Assembly (NCBI GenBank): GCA_021521415.1
Contig: JAIQDT010000108.1
Coordinates: 1,452,001 to 1,516,000 of the forward strand
Source: Bidens hawaiensis
Lineage: Eukaryota; Streptophyta; Magnoliopsida; Asterales; Asteraceae
DNA: 64,000 nt
Reading direction: 5' to 3'
Shown: in pieces, positions 22,153 to 34,076 of the stretch
Layout: every line of letters starts with the position of its first letter
How positions within the stretch are numbered: the first letter of the stretch is position 1
Notes under the pieces: model-generated
Told to the model about the DNA's origin: nothing
Database searches by the model: none
What the model saw: the letters and a program-made list of their open reading frames with translations, nothing else
Made by a program: the position numbers and the translations under genes

Positions 22153-22756
22153 GATTCTTGTTAAAACATGTGTTTTTGATTAAAATTTATATTTCCTACA
22201 TTGGATTTATTATGTGCATATCATATGCCGGATGAATGCCTGTGTGAGAATTTGAGCTTGATTTTGTGATCATCTAAAATGCTCACAATATATGTGTTCA
22301 TTTACATCCAATGTATGACTAAGAAGAATCAAATTTTAAACGTATTGCTAATTTTTTTGTTAGTCAATTATGTAATGTTTGCTCACAATATTCTTCTATC
22401 TTCTAATATGACCGTACATATTTTGTTATTACCCGTTATTCCACTCGAACCGGCACACCTGATTTGCTCGGTAACATATCGATGTTTAAAGTTTAAACTA
22501 TGATCTACATACTATTTTTTGTTACTAGTCCTACCTTTGCTTCTACTTCGAACCGCCGGGAAGCTTAATTCGATGGTCGTCAGGGTATGGATGATAACTG
22601 ATAAGATAACCGCATGTTAGTTTCGTGAGATTTTCATTAAGATAATCTTTATTGTAGGGGTACATGGACAATACTGAAAAAGAGACTTCAACTTTATCAA
22701 AAGAAAGAAAAAACAACAAAATGAAGTCTAGATCAAGAGTTGTCACTTATAAAATC
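22153..22756. other. AT-rich intergenic DNA and UGT 3' flank
   Basis: About 22153-22610 has no supported feature. About 22615-22756 matches the 3' flank of the intact UGT (2470-2575), including TACATGGACAATAC and CAACAAAATGA, so the duplication unit extended past the stop codon. Confidence 0.55.
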
Positions 22757-23888
22757 TTAAAAATATGATGCATATGACAAACAACCTTCCACCACTACAG
22801 ATCTACTCTTCTCACTCATCTTGTTCACTTTTGTTCTAACCTCATTATTCTCCATCACTTGTCTTATCCCACTTTCTATCTCCAAACTTGTCACAACTGT
22901 ATTAGCTTTTGGATTAGACAATTCTATCATATAATCCAACTTTATCTCCACCGCTAATCCTAACTCCACCACCATTTCAAACGCATTCATTTGTTGCTCG
23001 GAATACATTGGCCAAGTTGCTGACGGCACGCTGAACCATAAACTCTCCAAAAATGAGTTCCACCCACAACCACTTAAGGACATCATCATCATCATACGGT
23101 TTCCCGACACCAGACCCACCTTCTAGGTTGAGTACAGGTCCCACTGGATACACCGGAGGGATGCTGATGCTAGTAGACAACCACTCTACTGCGTGTGTTT
23201 CTAGTTCCAAGAATGTATTAATCAATATTGCTTTGACCTCTCTAAATTTCCGCACTGCCCCCAGAAGAAAGTCCAATCCGTCTCTAGTCTTGACACCGCT
23301 CCATAACACTTTGGTTGGCACCGGTTTGACAAAACCTGGAATCTATAACTCGGTATCTGAGTTGCTCAGCTCAATAAAGTCTTTGTTTAGATCATCACTG
23401 AGTGTCCGGATATAAAATAGAAAACCATGAAAACCAGCACTAGAAGTGTAGAACAGGTAGCTTGGAACGTTAAACTCATTAGCCACATCTATCATGCAGG
23501 TGCAAAACATGTCAACGACAAACCCGACAATCCGACCCGACCCCGATGCACTTGTCCTGTCAGCCACAACATTTCTAACATATTTACAGTGATTGGGGAT
23601 GAATTCTGTTAAGAAATACGTGGGAGATTTGGGGTCTAAAATTGATGGGGTTTCGTCTTGAGGGAGTTGAATGAAGGATATGCGATCGTCCATGGTGTTT
23701 TTAGCTAAAGATTCTATGTAGGCGGTGATAGGGGAACCAGAATTCGGACTAGGAGGTTTGATGACAAGGACGGTTATGGCGAGACGTTGATCACGATTCA
23801 CAAGTAATTTTGCGATCTCGACGGTTGACATGATATGACCAAGCCCTGGGGAAGGGATGAATATCAGCTCTGCAACTGCAGTCTCCAT
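22757..23888 (-). pseudogene. UGT71-like glycosyltransferase pseudogene with internal deletion
   Basis: The gene starts at the ATG on 23886-23888 and matches the intact UGT, including PSPGLGH, His18 and the VVDMFC Asp region. Three lesions are seen. A TAG at 23343-23345 ends translation after residue 181. Compared with the intact copy, 299 nt are missing at 23067-23069, removing residues about 271-370 with the first half of the PSPG box and shifting the frame; the breakpoint shows a 3-bp TTG overlap. Near 22768 the last 10-15 residues are lost through a small deletion and an early TAA. The C-terminal PSPG half ([13 protein letters not shown] region changed to SEQ) is recognisable in the shifted frame. 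It is certainly non-functional. Confidence 0.93.
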
Positions 23889-23932
23889 ATTTGTTTAATT
23901 GTTTTGGTTTCATTGGAGTTTTCAGTCTCTTA

Positions 23933-23940
23933 TATTTATA
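23933..23940 (-). promoter_or_regulatory. TATA box of the third UGT copy
   Basis: TATAAATA on the minus strand lies 45-52 bases upstream of the ATG at 23886-23888, exactly as in the first copy. Confidence 0.6.
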
Positions 23941-24804
23941 AACTATTTCTTGTAGATGTACTAATTTAATGATTATTTTTTGTTAGGCGTGAATCACGTG
24001 GACCATTTTATATTTGCACCTAAGATCATTCTCAGAAGATCCTTTAAATATTTTGTGAGAGAAAACTCTAAAAAAAATTAGAGAATGGTAAGTGGTTGTG
24101 AGTAAAGGAGAAAGAAAATTTAAAGAGATAAGTAAATTTGGAGGAACAATGTTCATCCTCAATTTATTTTTTAATATATTTGAAAGTGGTTGTGAATGGG
24201 GGGAGATAAAAAATAATGATAAGGATGTAAAAAAGTATTATTTAATTGTATATGAGAAAGAAATATAGTGTTTTTTAGTGTAATTATAAAGATAGAGATA
24301 GAGAAGCTGTTGTGTATGCTCTAACAACTGAGACCAGGATCATCTTCAATCTATAAAAAGTCAGTCGTACCATTCTTCATTTCACATGTTATGTTATATA
24401 TACAAATTTTAGTTTGTTGTGCAATTGAATGTGTATATTGTAAAGCAAAAGTGGTACATGTGTTGTCACTGTCACCATCGTCGTCTCTCTCGGCCACCAC
24501 TGCATGTCACCTCTATTTTGGTTTCTCACTGTTGCCAAACCTGGCCACCATCCTGGGCATCGGTGGATTCTACATCGGCCAAGGCGACCAATAGGTTCGT
24601 TTTTATCGATTATTTTGTTCAATCGTCGTGCTTTTGTTATAGTAGCCGAAGTGGCTATATAAACATAGTCAGTTTTGATTTCACAAGGTGTTCGGAGCTT
24701 GGAGGCCATGATTATATATATGGGCTATCAACATCTGATCCTGATTGAATTAAGTTGGGGAAATAAATTGCTACTTTTAGGGTGTGTGAAACTTCTAAGG
24801 CTAT

Positions 24805-24902
24805 GTGTAATGGAATGACTACAAATTGGGCGAATTGCGACACGTGGTGCCCAATCAGGAAATGGAAGGAATTTGTTTGTTGGGCTATAATTATGTTGTA
24901 GG

Positions 24903-24910
<8 letters not shown>
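24805..24910. other. Possible small MITE-like segment with CACGTG
   Basis: GGCTATGTGTAATGG and GCGACACGTGGTGCCCAATC resemble motifs around 6230-6350 and 6864-6880 in the copia leader. The ends are not defined. The duplicate lies at about 31128-31228. Confidence 0.3.
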
Positions 24911-24951
<41 letters not shown>

Positions 24952-24953
24952 CA
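24908..24953. repeat. (TA)n(CA)n microsatellite, unit 1
   Basis: TA dinucleotides run into CA dinucleotides. In unit 2 (about 31229-31277) the TA part is longer and the CA part shorter. Confidence 0.85.
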
Positions 24954-25029
24954 CACAAACATATATAATAATAATATTTAATTATTATTTTCATCACATT
25001 TCAACCGACAAATAGTTGCCCCCCCACCC

Positions 25030-27242
25030 TGTAACACCCCGACCAAAGGCGGCGGAACATGCCGGGTTGCAACGTGATTGGACAAATACACAAGACACTA
25101 TTTAAAGTGACAATATTTATTCAACTCATTTTATTTCAACAAATCAATAATCAACACATCTCGTCCATACAAACAAGTTGAATACAAGTAGCAATTATAT
25201 TGTTCGTTTTACTAATATCCTAATAGTCTTGGTAACGTTTTCGTCAAGTCCTCGAGTCAACAAAAGTCAAACCTGTAACATTCATAAAATAAAGTTTGTC
25301 AACACAAAGGTTGGTGAGCAATTTATAAGTTTGAGCATATAGGTATATAGTAATAAAAAGCCACAAAACTTGTATACAAAACAATAAATAAAAGCACAAC
25401 TTGGATAAAATAGTTATCGCTAAACAAGTTAGCGACACATAGCTATAAGGGGATGCCAAATGGTCTAGGATTTTATTGACAATTGCTAAACACATTAGCA
25501 CCACCAAGCTACAAGGGGTTGCCAAGTAGTCTAGGATTTTATAGTTATCGTTAATTGCATTACGTTAACGACACTTTGCCATGAGGGGTTGCCAAATGGT
25601 CTAGGATTTATAGTTCCACCATCCAAAAGCGATAAACACATAGACAAATAAGCATAGAACACCAAATCAAGCAATTATTCAAGTAAAGTATACAATCACG
25701 TTTGTGGGTTTAAAGATTCAAGTAATTAAAGCATTTAGTTTGATAAGTATGAAATGTCACCTCAAAACGAAAGATGGAAAAAGGGGTATGAAAGTACTCA
25801 CCTCGATTGATGAACCGAGAAATAAATAGATACATAAATGAAGCTCGAACAGTAAACGAACAGATCCGACTTGAAACGATAAACACCTTACCTAAAATAA
25901 ATAAGTAATATATATTAATGAACTTGAAACCATAATGAAACTATATTGAAAACATTGAACGATGAGGTTCGGTTGTAAATCGGATTACCGGTTAATTGTT
26001 GATGATTTGGGACTAACACTTAATTGCCAATTTAAAAATAAAATAATATTATTTTATTTGAGCTTTAAAATAACTAAACCAATATTAAATAGAAACAAGA
26101 CGGGTTTTAAATCAAGGGTTCAGTTTTTATAAAAAATGAATTGATAATACAGCTTATAATAATATTATTAATGATAAAGATAGAAATGATAATAATGATT
26201 TTAGAATATGTTATATATATATATATATATATATAAGATTTAAGAATATGTTATATATATATATAGATATATAAGATAATAACGATAATAACACATAGTA
26301 ATACTACCAATTGATAATTGTAGTTAAAACTAATAATAGTAGTAGTAATAATAAATATAATAATTTTTACTTTATTGTTGAAAACGTTATTAATAAATTT
26401 ATAAGTTTTAATAATAATAGTTATTACTATTATAATAATTATATGTGTCATATTAATAATAACTAATACTTATAACATTTTAATAATAGTAGTATTAGTG
26501 ATAAAATATATAACTCGAATGATGATGACGTTAAATGGTAACTAGGCCCGACATGGGTTTCAAACACTCTCCAAAGTCGGTTTAGGGGGGACCGAACTCG
26601 CGACTCGATTACTGGTTAATGAGTTAGACACCAAGCTATACAAAACTCTAAATCTCTTTACCATATGAAGTTTGGCCGAGAGAAATTGTCGGAGCCGAGC
26701 GGGGTTGTCGGAGACCGATTTCCGGCAATCGGAGGCTCGTTGGAAGACGAGGCGGAGAGCGAGAGAGAGAGAGAGAGAAAGAGACAGTGAGATAGGGATA
26801 GGCAGAGAGAGAGAGAGAGAGACGGTGAGTGAGAGAGAGGCAGAGAGAGAGGTACGGTGAGAGGGCCGAGAGAGATAATGAGGGAGACGGAGAAAGTGCT
26901 GAGAGACGGAGTGAGCCGAGAGAAAGAGAGAGCCGAAGCTACAGCGAGAGAGAAAGAAAGGTGATGCACGGCGTACGCCGGTGGCCGGTTTTCCGGTCAC
27001 CGGGAAAAACGGGTAGAGCGAGAGAAGGAGCTTCCGGAAAGCCGAGAGGGAAGGAGGGGGTTCGGCGGCTAGGGTTTCGGACTAGAGGGGAGATGGGCGG
27101 TGTTAGCCGGAGGTAGTGGTGCTCGCAGGAAATGGCGCCGGCCGGAATGGCGGCGGCGGTGGCGGCCGGAACCAAGAGAGAAAGAGATAGGGTGGGTGGG
27201 GAGTTTAATATGTTAGGGTTAGGGTTTTGGTTTAAATATATG
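25030..27242 (-). repeat. LTR-like sequence of a minus-strand Ty3/gypsy element, unit 1
   Basis: On the minus strand the sequence ends GGTCGGGGTGTTACA at 25030, the same terminus style as the LARD-like LTR. It carries an ATCGAGGTGAGTACTTTC segment near 25790-25810 that matches the leader-end motif of other LTRs here (AAGGTGAGTTTCTCAC near 10950). Further up are AT-rich microsatellites (about 26150-26500), a CT-rich leader (minus strand, 26757-26960) and a TATATTTAA at about 27233-27241. No PBS lies at the 25030 end, so this would be a 3' LTR. Its other end is hidden by the next element. The boundary is uncertain. Confidence 0.5.
26757..26962. repeat. GAGA-rich low-complexity tract, unit 1
   Basis: A long purine tract of GAGAGA units, which reads as CTCTCT on the minus strand. 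It produces artificial Ser/Leu or Arg/Glu ORFs. The duplicate is at about 33083-33285. Confidence 0.85.
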
Positions 27243-27628
27243 TGTAAGTCTCCCCGGGGCGTCGCCGATCGATACGAGATCCGCACGAGGTCTAGGAGTG
27301 CGGAATCCTCCTAGACTCGTTTAATGGTGTAGAAGACCAAGAACACAATTACACACAAACACATACACGAACAAACACATGAGTGGGATAAACACATCTG
27401 CAGATCTTTTATATCATAACCAAACCATGTTACAAAACGAACAAAAACAAAGACACGGCCGACCCGAGGTGAGCTCTACCTCGGGCCGTCCCACACGACT
27501 CTGCCTCTCTGTTTCTCTCTAGCTACTTGAACTGAACACACAATACTCTAATTTTCTGGATACTCAAACCTAAACAAGACACATATATATAGACAAAACA
27601 ACTTCGCGGGCTTGGGCTTGGGCCAGTA

Positions 27629-27780
27629 GGCGAAGTTGTTATAACTTCGCCTATGGCGAAGTTGTTCAAACTTCGCCTATGGCAGAAGTTGTTACAACTT
27701 CGCCTATGGCGAAGTTGTTACAACTTCGCCTATGGCGAAGTTGTTATAACTTCGCCTATGGTGAAGTTGTTCTAACTTCG
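27629..27780. repeat. 26-bp palindromic minisatellite, six units, unit 1
   Basis: The unit is TGGCGAAGTTGTTA followed by TAACTTCGCCTA, so each unit is an inverted repeat of GGCGAAGTT and AACTTCGCC. Six units are present here and five in the second duplicate. The array lies just upstream (minus strand) of TATATATA at about 27583-27592, in the U3 of the TRIM-like LTR. Confidence 0.85.
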
Positions 27781-27835
27781 TACTTCGTTTCCGCTGATCA
27801 GAATTGCATAGCGACGGTCACAAAATGCACCAACA

Positions 27836-27925
27836 GACTCCCCTTTGACCGTTGCTCTCAATTCTAACAAACACAAAAGATCATCTGTTACAAAACATGC
27901 ACCAACAGACTCCCTCTTAACTGAT
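27836..27925 (-). promoter_or_regulatory. Two tandem polypurine-tract/LTR-start motifs
   Basis: The + strand has ACCAACAGACTCCCCTTTGACC at the LTR edge and again ACCAACAGACTCCCTCTTAAC about 72 bases on. Both read on the minus strand as a purine tract followed by TGTTGGTGCAT. The second is probably a duplicated or recombined LTR edge. Confidence 0.55.
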
Positions 27926-28769
27926 GATCTTCTGTTTGCTCTTCAATCAGCCGTGTCTTAAACTGTCTTGTAGCTTCACAAATCTACCAATCACCCAGCG
28001 TCTTCCATATCAGATCTCCCCTTCAGTGTAAGCTTCTCCGACTATATAGATTGAGGTCTTTGAAATGCATGCATCCCCGTGCCTAATTGATCATCTCAAC
28101 CAATCACGTGAGTCCTTCTGACGTCACCAACACGTGAAGTTCTTCTAACTTCACCAACACGTGAAGTTGGGCTACCTCCACATCTTCACCAACACGTCGG
28201 CATACGATAAGGTTTAATCTTCAACTACTCAACATCAAGTGATCAATTTCATCACAAAACCACCTTGACAGAATCTAACACACATGACCATTAATTAATC
28301 CGAAGCATCTTCAATCACCAGGGATAACGATCAAGAACATAAACACTTTAATTCCCGATTAAATCCAACTTGTTCCAGGATTTTCACTTTAATAAATAAG
28401 CATCACGTTTCAGGATCCAATTCTCGAACGCCTTGAAAATAACATAAATAATATGCTCTGACCGCAATCCAGTAATGACAGAAACCTTCAGTTCAATTTG
28501 ACTTTCTTCAGTTGGTCAACCTCGAACAACAACTATTTCATTTGCCCACAAACACCCAAATATGTGTCAATATCCAGTTTCAATCAATATCCCATTCACA
28601 ACCTCAACTCCATATCCAGAGTTGACACGTATTTGTTCACACGTAAGACCAAGAGATAACAAGTTTCACTTATTGACGGAACAACGTCTTCGGTCTCACA
28701 ATAATCGTGTACACCTGGCCATATAGACGAAAACTCCAAACAAATTTTTTTTTTTAATTTTTTTTTTAA

Positions 28770-28930
28770 CTTCGCCTAAAGTCAACTTCGCCTAAAAGTC
28801 AACGTCGCCTAAAAGTCAACTTCGCCCCTCCTTAACTTCGCCTGTCCATAACTTCGCATGTCCATAACTTCGCCTAAACCCTAAAATTTAAGCGATAACT
28901 TCGCCTGAACCCCATAACTTCGCCTGCGGC
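28770..28930. repeat. Cluster of AACTTCGCC motifs in the internal region
   Basis: About ten copies or near-copies of AACTTCGCCT occur in one orientation, separated by 8-15 bases. It is the same motif as in the LTR palindromes. The duplicate is at about 35065-35210, with one unit fewer. Confidence 0.75.
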
Positions 28931-29010
28931 GGCTGTTCGGCCAAAAACGCATCATAAACGTGCCAGAAACACCAAAACGCAGATCTCGAACCATAGCATA
29001 AGGGCCTAAG

Positions 29011-29022
29011 GCTCTGATACCA
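29011..29022 (-). promoter_or_regulatory. Primer binding site (tRNA-Met), TRIM-like element, unit 1
   Basis: TGGTATCAGAGC on the minus strand is a perfect match to the plant initiator tRNA-Met PBS, two bases after the LTR end TTACA. Confidence 0.88.
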
Positions 29023-29024
29023 CT

Positions 29025-29427
29025 TGTAATTTCCCAGCCGGATCTACACGGAAATACCTCGTTCTACGTAGGTGCGGAATCCCTACGTAAGACGATACGA
29101 GCGTAGAATCGATATACATTAAACACAAGCAAACGCACGTTACAATAAACAAAGAACACGTTGTATTGCAACTAATAACACGTGATATATCAATCACCGA
29201 TTACACGAATTGAACAACTGATTACAAATAACCCGTAGGCTAAACCTATATATCATACGACAACTTCGCCTAACATGTTTAGGCGAAGTTGTCACTAACT
29301 TCGCTTGTTCCACAAGTTCGCCCATATCAGGCGAACTTGTGAGACAAGTTCGTTTAAACATCAATACAAATCCAAATAACACGATTACAGACACTAGATA
29401 CTGAACTACTGACATCATGTACCAACA
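29025..29427 (-). repeat. 5' LTR of TRIM-like element, unit 1
   Basis: This 403-bp LTR has TATATA near 29248-29255 and upstream (right) an AACTTCGCC/GGCGAAGTT palindrome pair at about 29261-29295, then AAGTTCGCC and GGCGAACTT at about 29313-29340. Confidence 0.7.
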
Positions 29428-30474
29428 TTTAGCGCGACGCTAAAGTCACAGGGGTGAGTCCTTAGCGCCGCGCTAAGGTCCACCTGCCAAAATTTTTGAT
29501 TTGATTTTATTTTATTAGTTCGTTTAACCATTTTATTTCAAGTGTACCACTATAGCAAAAGTCAAGTGTGGGGATACCACACGGAAAAGTCGGAGTTTTA
29601 TAGTGTTTGGTGAAAAATTTTAAGTTACGAGGTTACGGATATCCGACGTGCTTTCATGTTCCTTTTGCTACGGTTGATTCAGGTACGTATATATTTTTGT
29701 TGTATTTGAACTTTGTGGGTGTTGTTCACTATAAACCCTCACGAGACCTCACTCGTCCACCCGGGCTACCGGGGGGTTTAAAGGGCTTGTTGCATACGCT
29801 AAATGCAATCGTGATTCCTACGAAAGTGAGTTAGGTCTTTTAACAATTTTACTAGTTTAACAAATTTAATTATGAAATTTATATAACTTGGCTTGGTAGT
29901 TAAAATTAACGGTTTTGCAAACGGTTTAAAAGACCTATCCTAATGGTTGTGAGAAGCGTGCTTCTACACGTGTGAGAGTTTGCAGATACTGTTGAGTGAA
30001 TTGAGGAGCCGGGTTTGTTGAGCGCAACCAAGAGTATATTTGAGTGGCTTATTTTTCTTATCAGGTGATTTTGTTTTCATATTCTTTTTGTTTTCTTAGT
30101 TTTATTGTTAAAAGTGTAATTGTATAGTTGTATAATTTCTAGGACCATCACATTAAGCCCGGTTTTAAAATTTATAATCAGTCAATTTTAACCCCGTCCT
30201 CATTAATGTTCTTTTAAATGCTAAATTTAAACATTGAGGACAATGTCAACCTTAAGTGTGGGGATGGGGGGAAAATTAAAATTTTTGCCTTATAGTGCCT
30301 TGATTGTGCGCAAAAGCCGGAATTATAAATAGTTTATTGCTATTATTAATGCCAAGTAGAGGTCTTTGGTCATGGTCAGTTTTTAAGCTTCTCGAAAGTC
30401 TTCCCATGCAAATGTTTTTCAAAAAGAAAAATAAAATGGACCGTTTAGATGGGGATAACAAGTCATGGGGACAG
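29428..30474 (+). other. Athila-like 3' non-coding region, unit 1
   Basis: Bases 29429-29490 (TTTAGCGCGACGCTAAAG and CCTTAGCGCCGCGCTAAGG) match part of the plus-strand LTR at 38143-38205. Further on, CATTGAGGACAATGTCAACC followed by TTAAGTGTGGGGAT (about 30233-30265) is a conserved post-pol motif of Athila-like elements, also seen on the minus strand at 51748-51785. No env-like or other protein is recognised. Confidence 0.55.
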
Positions 30475-31224
30475 GTTCATCCTCTATTTATTTTTTAATA
30501 TATTTGAAAGTGGTTGTGAATGGGGGGAGATAAAAAATAATGATAAGGATGTAAAAAAGTATTATTTAATTGTATATGAGAAAGAAATATAGTGTTTTTT
30601 AGTGTAATTATAAAGATAGAGATAGAGAAGCTGTTGTGTATGCTCTAACAACTGAGACCAGGATCATCTTCAATCTATAAAAAGTCAGTCGTACCATTCT
30701 TCATTTCACATGTTATGTTATATATACAAATTTTAGTTTGTTGTGCAATTGAATGTGTATATTGTGAAGCAAAAGTGGTACATGTGTTGTCACTGTCACC
30801 ATCGTCGTCTCTCTCGGCCACCACTGCATGTCACCTCTATTTTGGTTTCTCACTGTTGCCAAACCTGGCCACCATGCTGGGCATCGCTGGATTCTACATC
30901 GGCCAAGGCGACCAATAGGTTCATTTTTATCGATTATTTTGTTCAATCGTCGTGCTTTTGTTATAGTAGCTGAAGTGGCTATATAAACATAGTCAGTTTT
31001 GATTTCACAAGGTGTTCGAAGCTTGGAGGCCATGATTATATATATGGGCTATCAACATCTGATCCTGATTGAAGTAAGTTGGGGAAATAAATTGCTACTT
31101 TTAGGGTGTGTGAAACTTCTAAGGCTATGTGTAATGGAATGACTACAAATTGGGCGAATTGCGACACGTGGTGCCCAATCAGGAAATGGAAGGAATTTGT
31201 TTGTTGGGCTATAATTATGTTGTA

Positions 31225-31228
<4 letters not shown>

Positions 31229-31277
<49 letters not shown>
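31229..31277. repeat. (TA)n microsatellite, unit 2
   Basis: Counterpart of 24908-24953 with a longer TA tract. Confidence 0.85.
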
Positions 31278-31281
<4 letters not shown>

Positions 31282-31359
31282 CACACAAACATATATAATA
31301 ATAATATTTAATTATTATTTTCATCACATTTCAACCGACAAATAGTTGCCCCCCCACCC

Positions 31360-33565
31360 TGTAACACCCCGACCAAAGGCGGCGGAACATGCCGGGGTGC
31401 AACGTGATTGGACAAATACACAAGACACTATTTAAAGTGACAATGTTTATTAAACTCATTTTATTTCAGCAAATCAATAATCAACACATCTCGTCCATAC
31501 AAACAAGTTGAATACAAGTAGCAATTATATTGTTCGTTTTACTAATATCCTAATAGTCTTGGTAACGTTTTCGTCAAGTCCTCGAGTCAACAAAAGTCAA
31601 ACCAGTAACATTCATAAAATAAAGTTTGTCAACACAAAGGTTGGTGAGCAATTTATAAGTTTGAGCATATAGGTATATAGTAATAAAAAGCCACAAAACT
31701 TGTATATAAAACAATAAATAAAAGCACAACTTGGATAAAATAGTTATCGCTAACCAAGTTAGCGACACATAGCTATAAGGGGATGCCAAATGGTCTAGGA
31801 TTTTATTGACAATTGCTAAACACATTAGCACCACCAAGCTACAAGGGGTTGCCAAGTAGTCTAGGATTTTATAGTTATCGTTAATTGCATTACGTTAACG
31901 ACACCTTGCCATGAGGGGTTGCCAAATGGTCTAGGATTTACAGTTCCACCATCCAAAAGCGATAAACACATAGACAAATAAGCATAGAACACCAAATCAA
32001 GCAATTATTCAAGTAAAGTATACAATCACGTTTGTGGGTTTAAAGATTCAAGTAATTAAAGCATTTAGTTTGATAAGTATGAAATGTCACCTCAAAACGA
32101 AAGATGGAAAAAGGGGTATGAAAGTACTCACCTCGATTGATGAACCGAGAAATAAATAGATACATAAATGAAGCTCGAACAGTAAACGAACAGATCCGAC
32201 TTGAAACGATAAACACCTTACCTAAAATAAATAAGTAATATATATTAATGAACTTGAAACCATAATGAAACTATATTGAAAACATTGAACGATGAGGTTC
32301 GGTTGTAAATCGGATTACCGGTTAATTGTTGATGATTTGGGACTAACACTTAATTGCCAATTTAAAAATAAAATAATATTATTTTATTTGAGCTTTAAAA
32401 TAACTAAACCAATATTAAATAGAAACAAGACGGGTTTTAAATCAAGGGTTCAGTTTTTATAAAAAATGAATTGATAATACAGCTTATAATAATATTATTA
32501 ATGATAAAGATAGAAATGATAATAATGATTTTAGAATATGTTATATATATATATATATATATAAGATTTAAGAATATGTTATATATATATATAGATATAT
32601 AAGATAATAACGATAATAACACATAGTAATACTACCAATTGATAATTGTAGTTAAAACTAATAATAGTAGTAGTAATAATAAATATAATAATTTTTACTT
32701 TATTGTTGAAAACGTTATTAATAAATTTATAAGTTTTAATAATAATAGTTATTACTATTATAATAATTATATGTGTCATATTAATAATAACTAATACTTA
32801 TAACATTTTAATAATAGTAGTATTAGTGATAAAATATATAACTCGAATGATGATGACGTTAAATGGTAACTAGGCCCGACATGGGTTTCAAACACTCTCC
32901 AAAGTCGGTTTAGGGGGGACCGAACTCGCGACTCGATTACTGGTTAATGAGTTAGACACCAAGCTATACAAAACTCTAAATCTCTTTACCATATGAAGTT
33001 TGGCCGAGAGAAATTGTCGGAGCCGAGCGGGGTTGTCGGAGACCGATTTCCGGCCATCGGAGGCTCGTTGGAAGACGAGGCGGAGAGCGAAAGAGAGAGA
33101 GAGAAAGAGACAGTGAGATAGGGATAGGCAGAGAGAGAGAGAGAGACAGTGAGTGAGAGAGAGGCAGAGAGAGAGGTACGGTGAGAGGGCCGAGAGAGAT
33201 AAAGAGGGAGACGGAGAAAGTGCTGAGAGACGGAGTGAGCTGAGAGAAAGAGAGAGCCGAAGCTACAGCGAGAGAGAAAGAAAGGTGATGCACGGCGTAC
33301 GCCGGTGGCCGGTTTTCCGGTCACCGGAAAAACGGGTAGAGCGAGAGAAGGAGCTTCCGGAAAGCCGAGAGGGAAGGAGGGGGTTCGGCGGCTAGGGTTT
33401 CGGACTAGAGGGGAGAAGGGCGGTGTTCGCCGGAGGTAGTGGTGCTCGCAGGAAATGGCGCCGGCCGGAATGGCGGCGGCGGTGGCGGCCGGAACCAAGA
33501 GAGAAAGAGATAGGGTGGGTGGGGAGTTTAATATGTTAGGGTTAGGGTTTTGGTTTAAATATATG
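31360..33565 (-). repeat. LTR-like sequence of a minus-strand Ty3/gypsy element, unit 2
   Basis: Duplicate of 25030-27242, with the terminus GGGGTGTTACA on the minus strand at 31360. A leader ORF of 207 codons is open here (32986-33609, minus) but is interrupted in unit 1. It is low-complexity Ser/Leu/Pro sequence and probably not a gene. Confidence 0.5.
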
Positions 33566-33951
33566 TGTAAGTCTCCCGGGGGCGTCGCCGATCGATACGA
33601 GATCCGCACGAGGTCTAGGAGTGCGGAATCCTCCTAGACTCGTTTAATGGTGTAGAAGACCAAGAACACAATTACACACAAACACATACACGAACAAACA
33701 CATGAATGGGATAAACACATCTGCAGATCTTTTATATCATAACCAAACCATGTTACAAAACGAACAAAAACAAAGACACGGCCGACCAGAGGTGAGCTCT
33801 ACCTCGGGCCGTCCCACACGACTCTGCCTCTCTGTTTCTCTCTAGCTACTTGAACTGAACACACAATACTCTAATTTTCTGGATACTCAAACCTAAACAA
33901 GACACATATATATAGACAAAACAACTTCGCGGGCTTGGGCTTGGGCCAGTA

Positions 33952-34076
33952 GGCGAAGTTGTTATAACTTCGCCTATGGCGAAGTTGTTCTAACTTCGCC
34001 TATGGCAGAAGTTGTTACAACTTCGCCTATGGCGAAGTTGTTATAACTTCGCCTATGGTGAAGTTGTTCTAACTTC
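33952..34076. repeat. 26-bp palindromic minisatellite, five units, unit 2
   Basis: Same unit as at 27629-27780 with one fewer repeat. The unusual CAGAAGTTG variant unit is third in both copies, so one of the ordinary units after it was gained or lost since the duplication. Confidence 0.85.

Larger units (their letters stand above)
27243..29427 (-). mobile_element. TRIM-like non-coding LTR element, minus strand, unit 1
   Basis: A tRNA-Met PBS on the minus strand (29011-29022) directly adjoins a 403-bp LTR (29025-29427). At the other side an LTR-like block (27243-27835, 593 bp) adjoins a polypurine tract (minus GGTCAAAGGGGAGTC). Both blocks share TGTAA at the PBS-side end, TGCGGAATCC, a TATATA box, AACTTCGCC motifs and ACCAACA at the outer end, but they are strongly diverged and differ in length. 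The internal 1.2 kb has no coding region. No matching TSD was found (ATATG on the left, TTTAG on the right), so the two LTRs may come from different insertions. Confidence 0.6.
24151..30476. repeat. Tandem duplication, unit 1 (~6.3 kb)
   Basis: Bases 24151-30476 and 30475-36759 are near-identical head to tail (offset about 6324 at the left end and 6283 at the right). Spot comparison gives roughly 98% identity, with substitutions and length changes in microsatellites and in a 26-bp minisatellite. The junction has a 2-bp overlap (GT at 30475-30476). The unit begins about 260 bases upstream of the third UGT and consists of transposon debris. No gene inside it is convincing. Confidence 0.95.

Noticed and set aside
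22757..23321. Separate short UGT-like genes
   Set aside because: The two overlapping ORFs are parts of one gene split by a stop and a 299-nt deletion.
24389..24709. 106-codon minus-strand ORF kept in both duplicate units (also 30713-31033)
   Set aside because: No known domain. Openness in both copies only reflects recent duplication, and the few differences between copies mostly change amino acids, with no sign of selection.
26757..26962. GAGA tract as a host GAGA-factor regulatory island
   Set aside because: It matches the CT-rich leader position of long LTRs (compare 13612-13642), and no host gene is adjacent.
27600..29350. AACTTCGCC motifs as a host gene regulatory cluster
   Set aside because: They track the LTR and internal region of a TRIM-like element, not any host gene.
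32986..33609. 207-codon minus-strand ORF in duplication unit 2
   Set aside because: It is Ser/Leu/Pro low-complexity sequence translated from a CT-rich LTR leader, and the same frame is broken in the sister unit.
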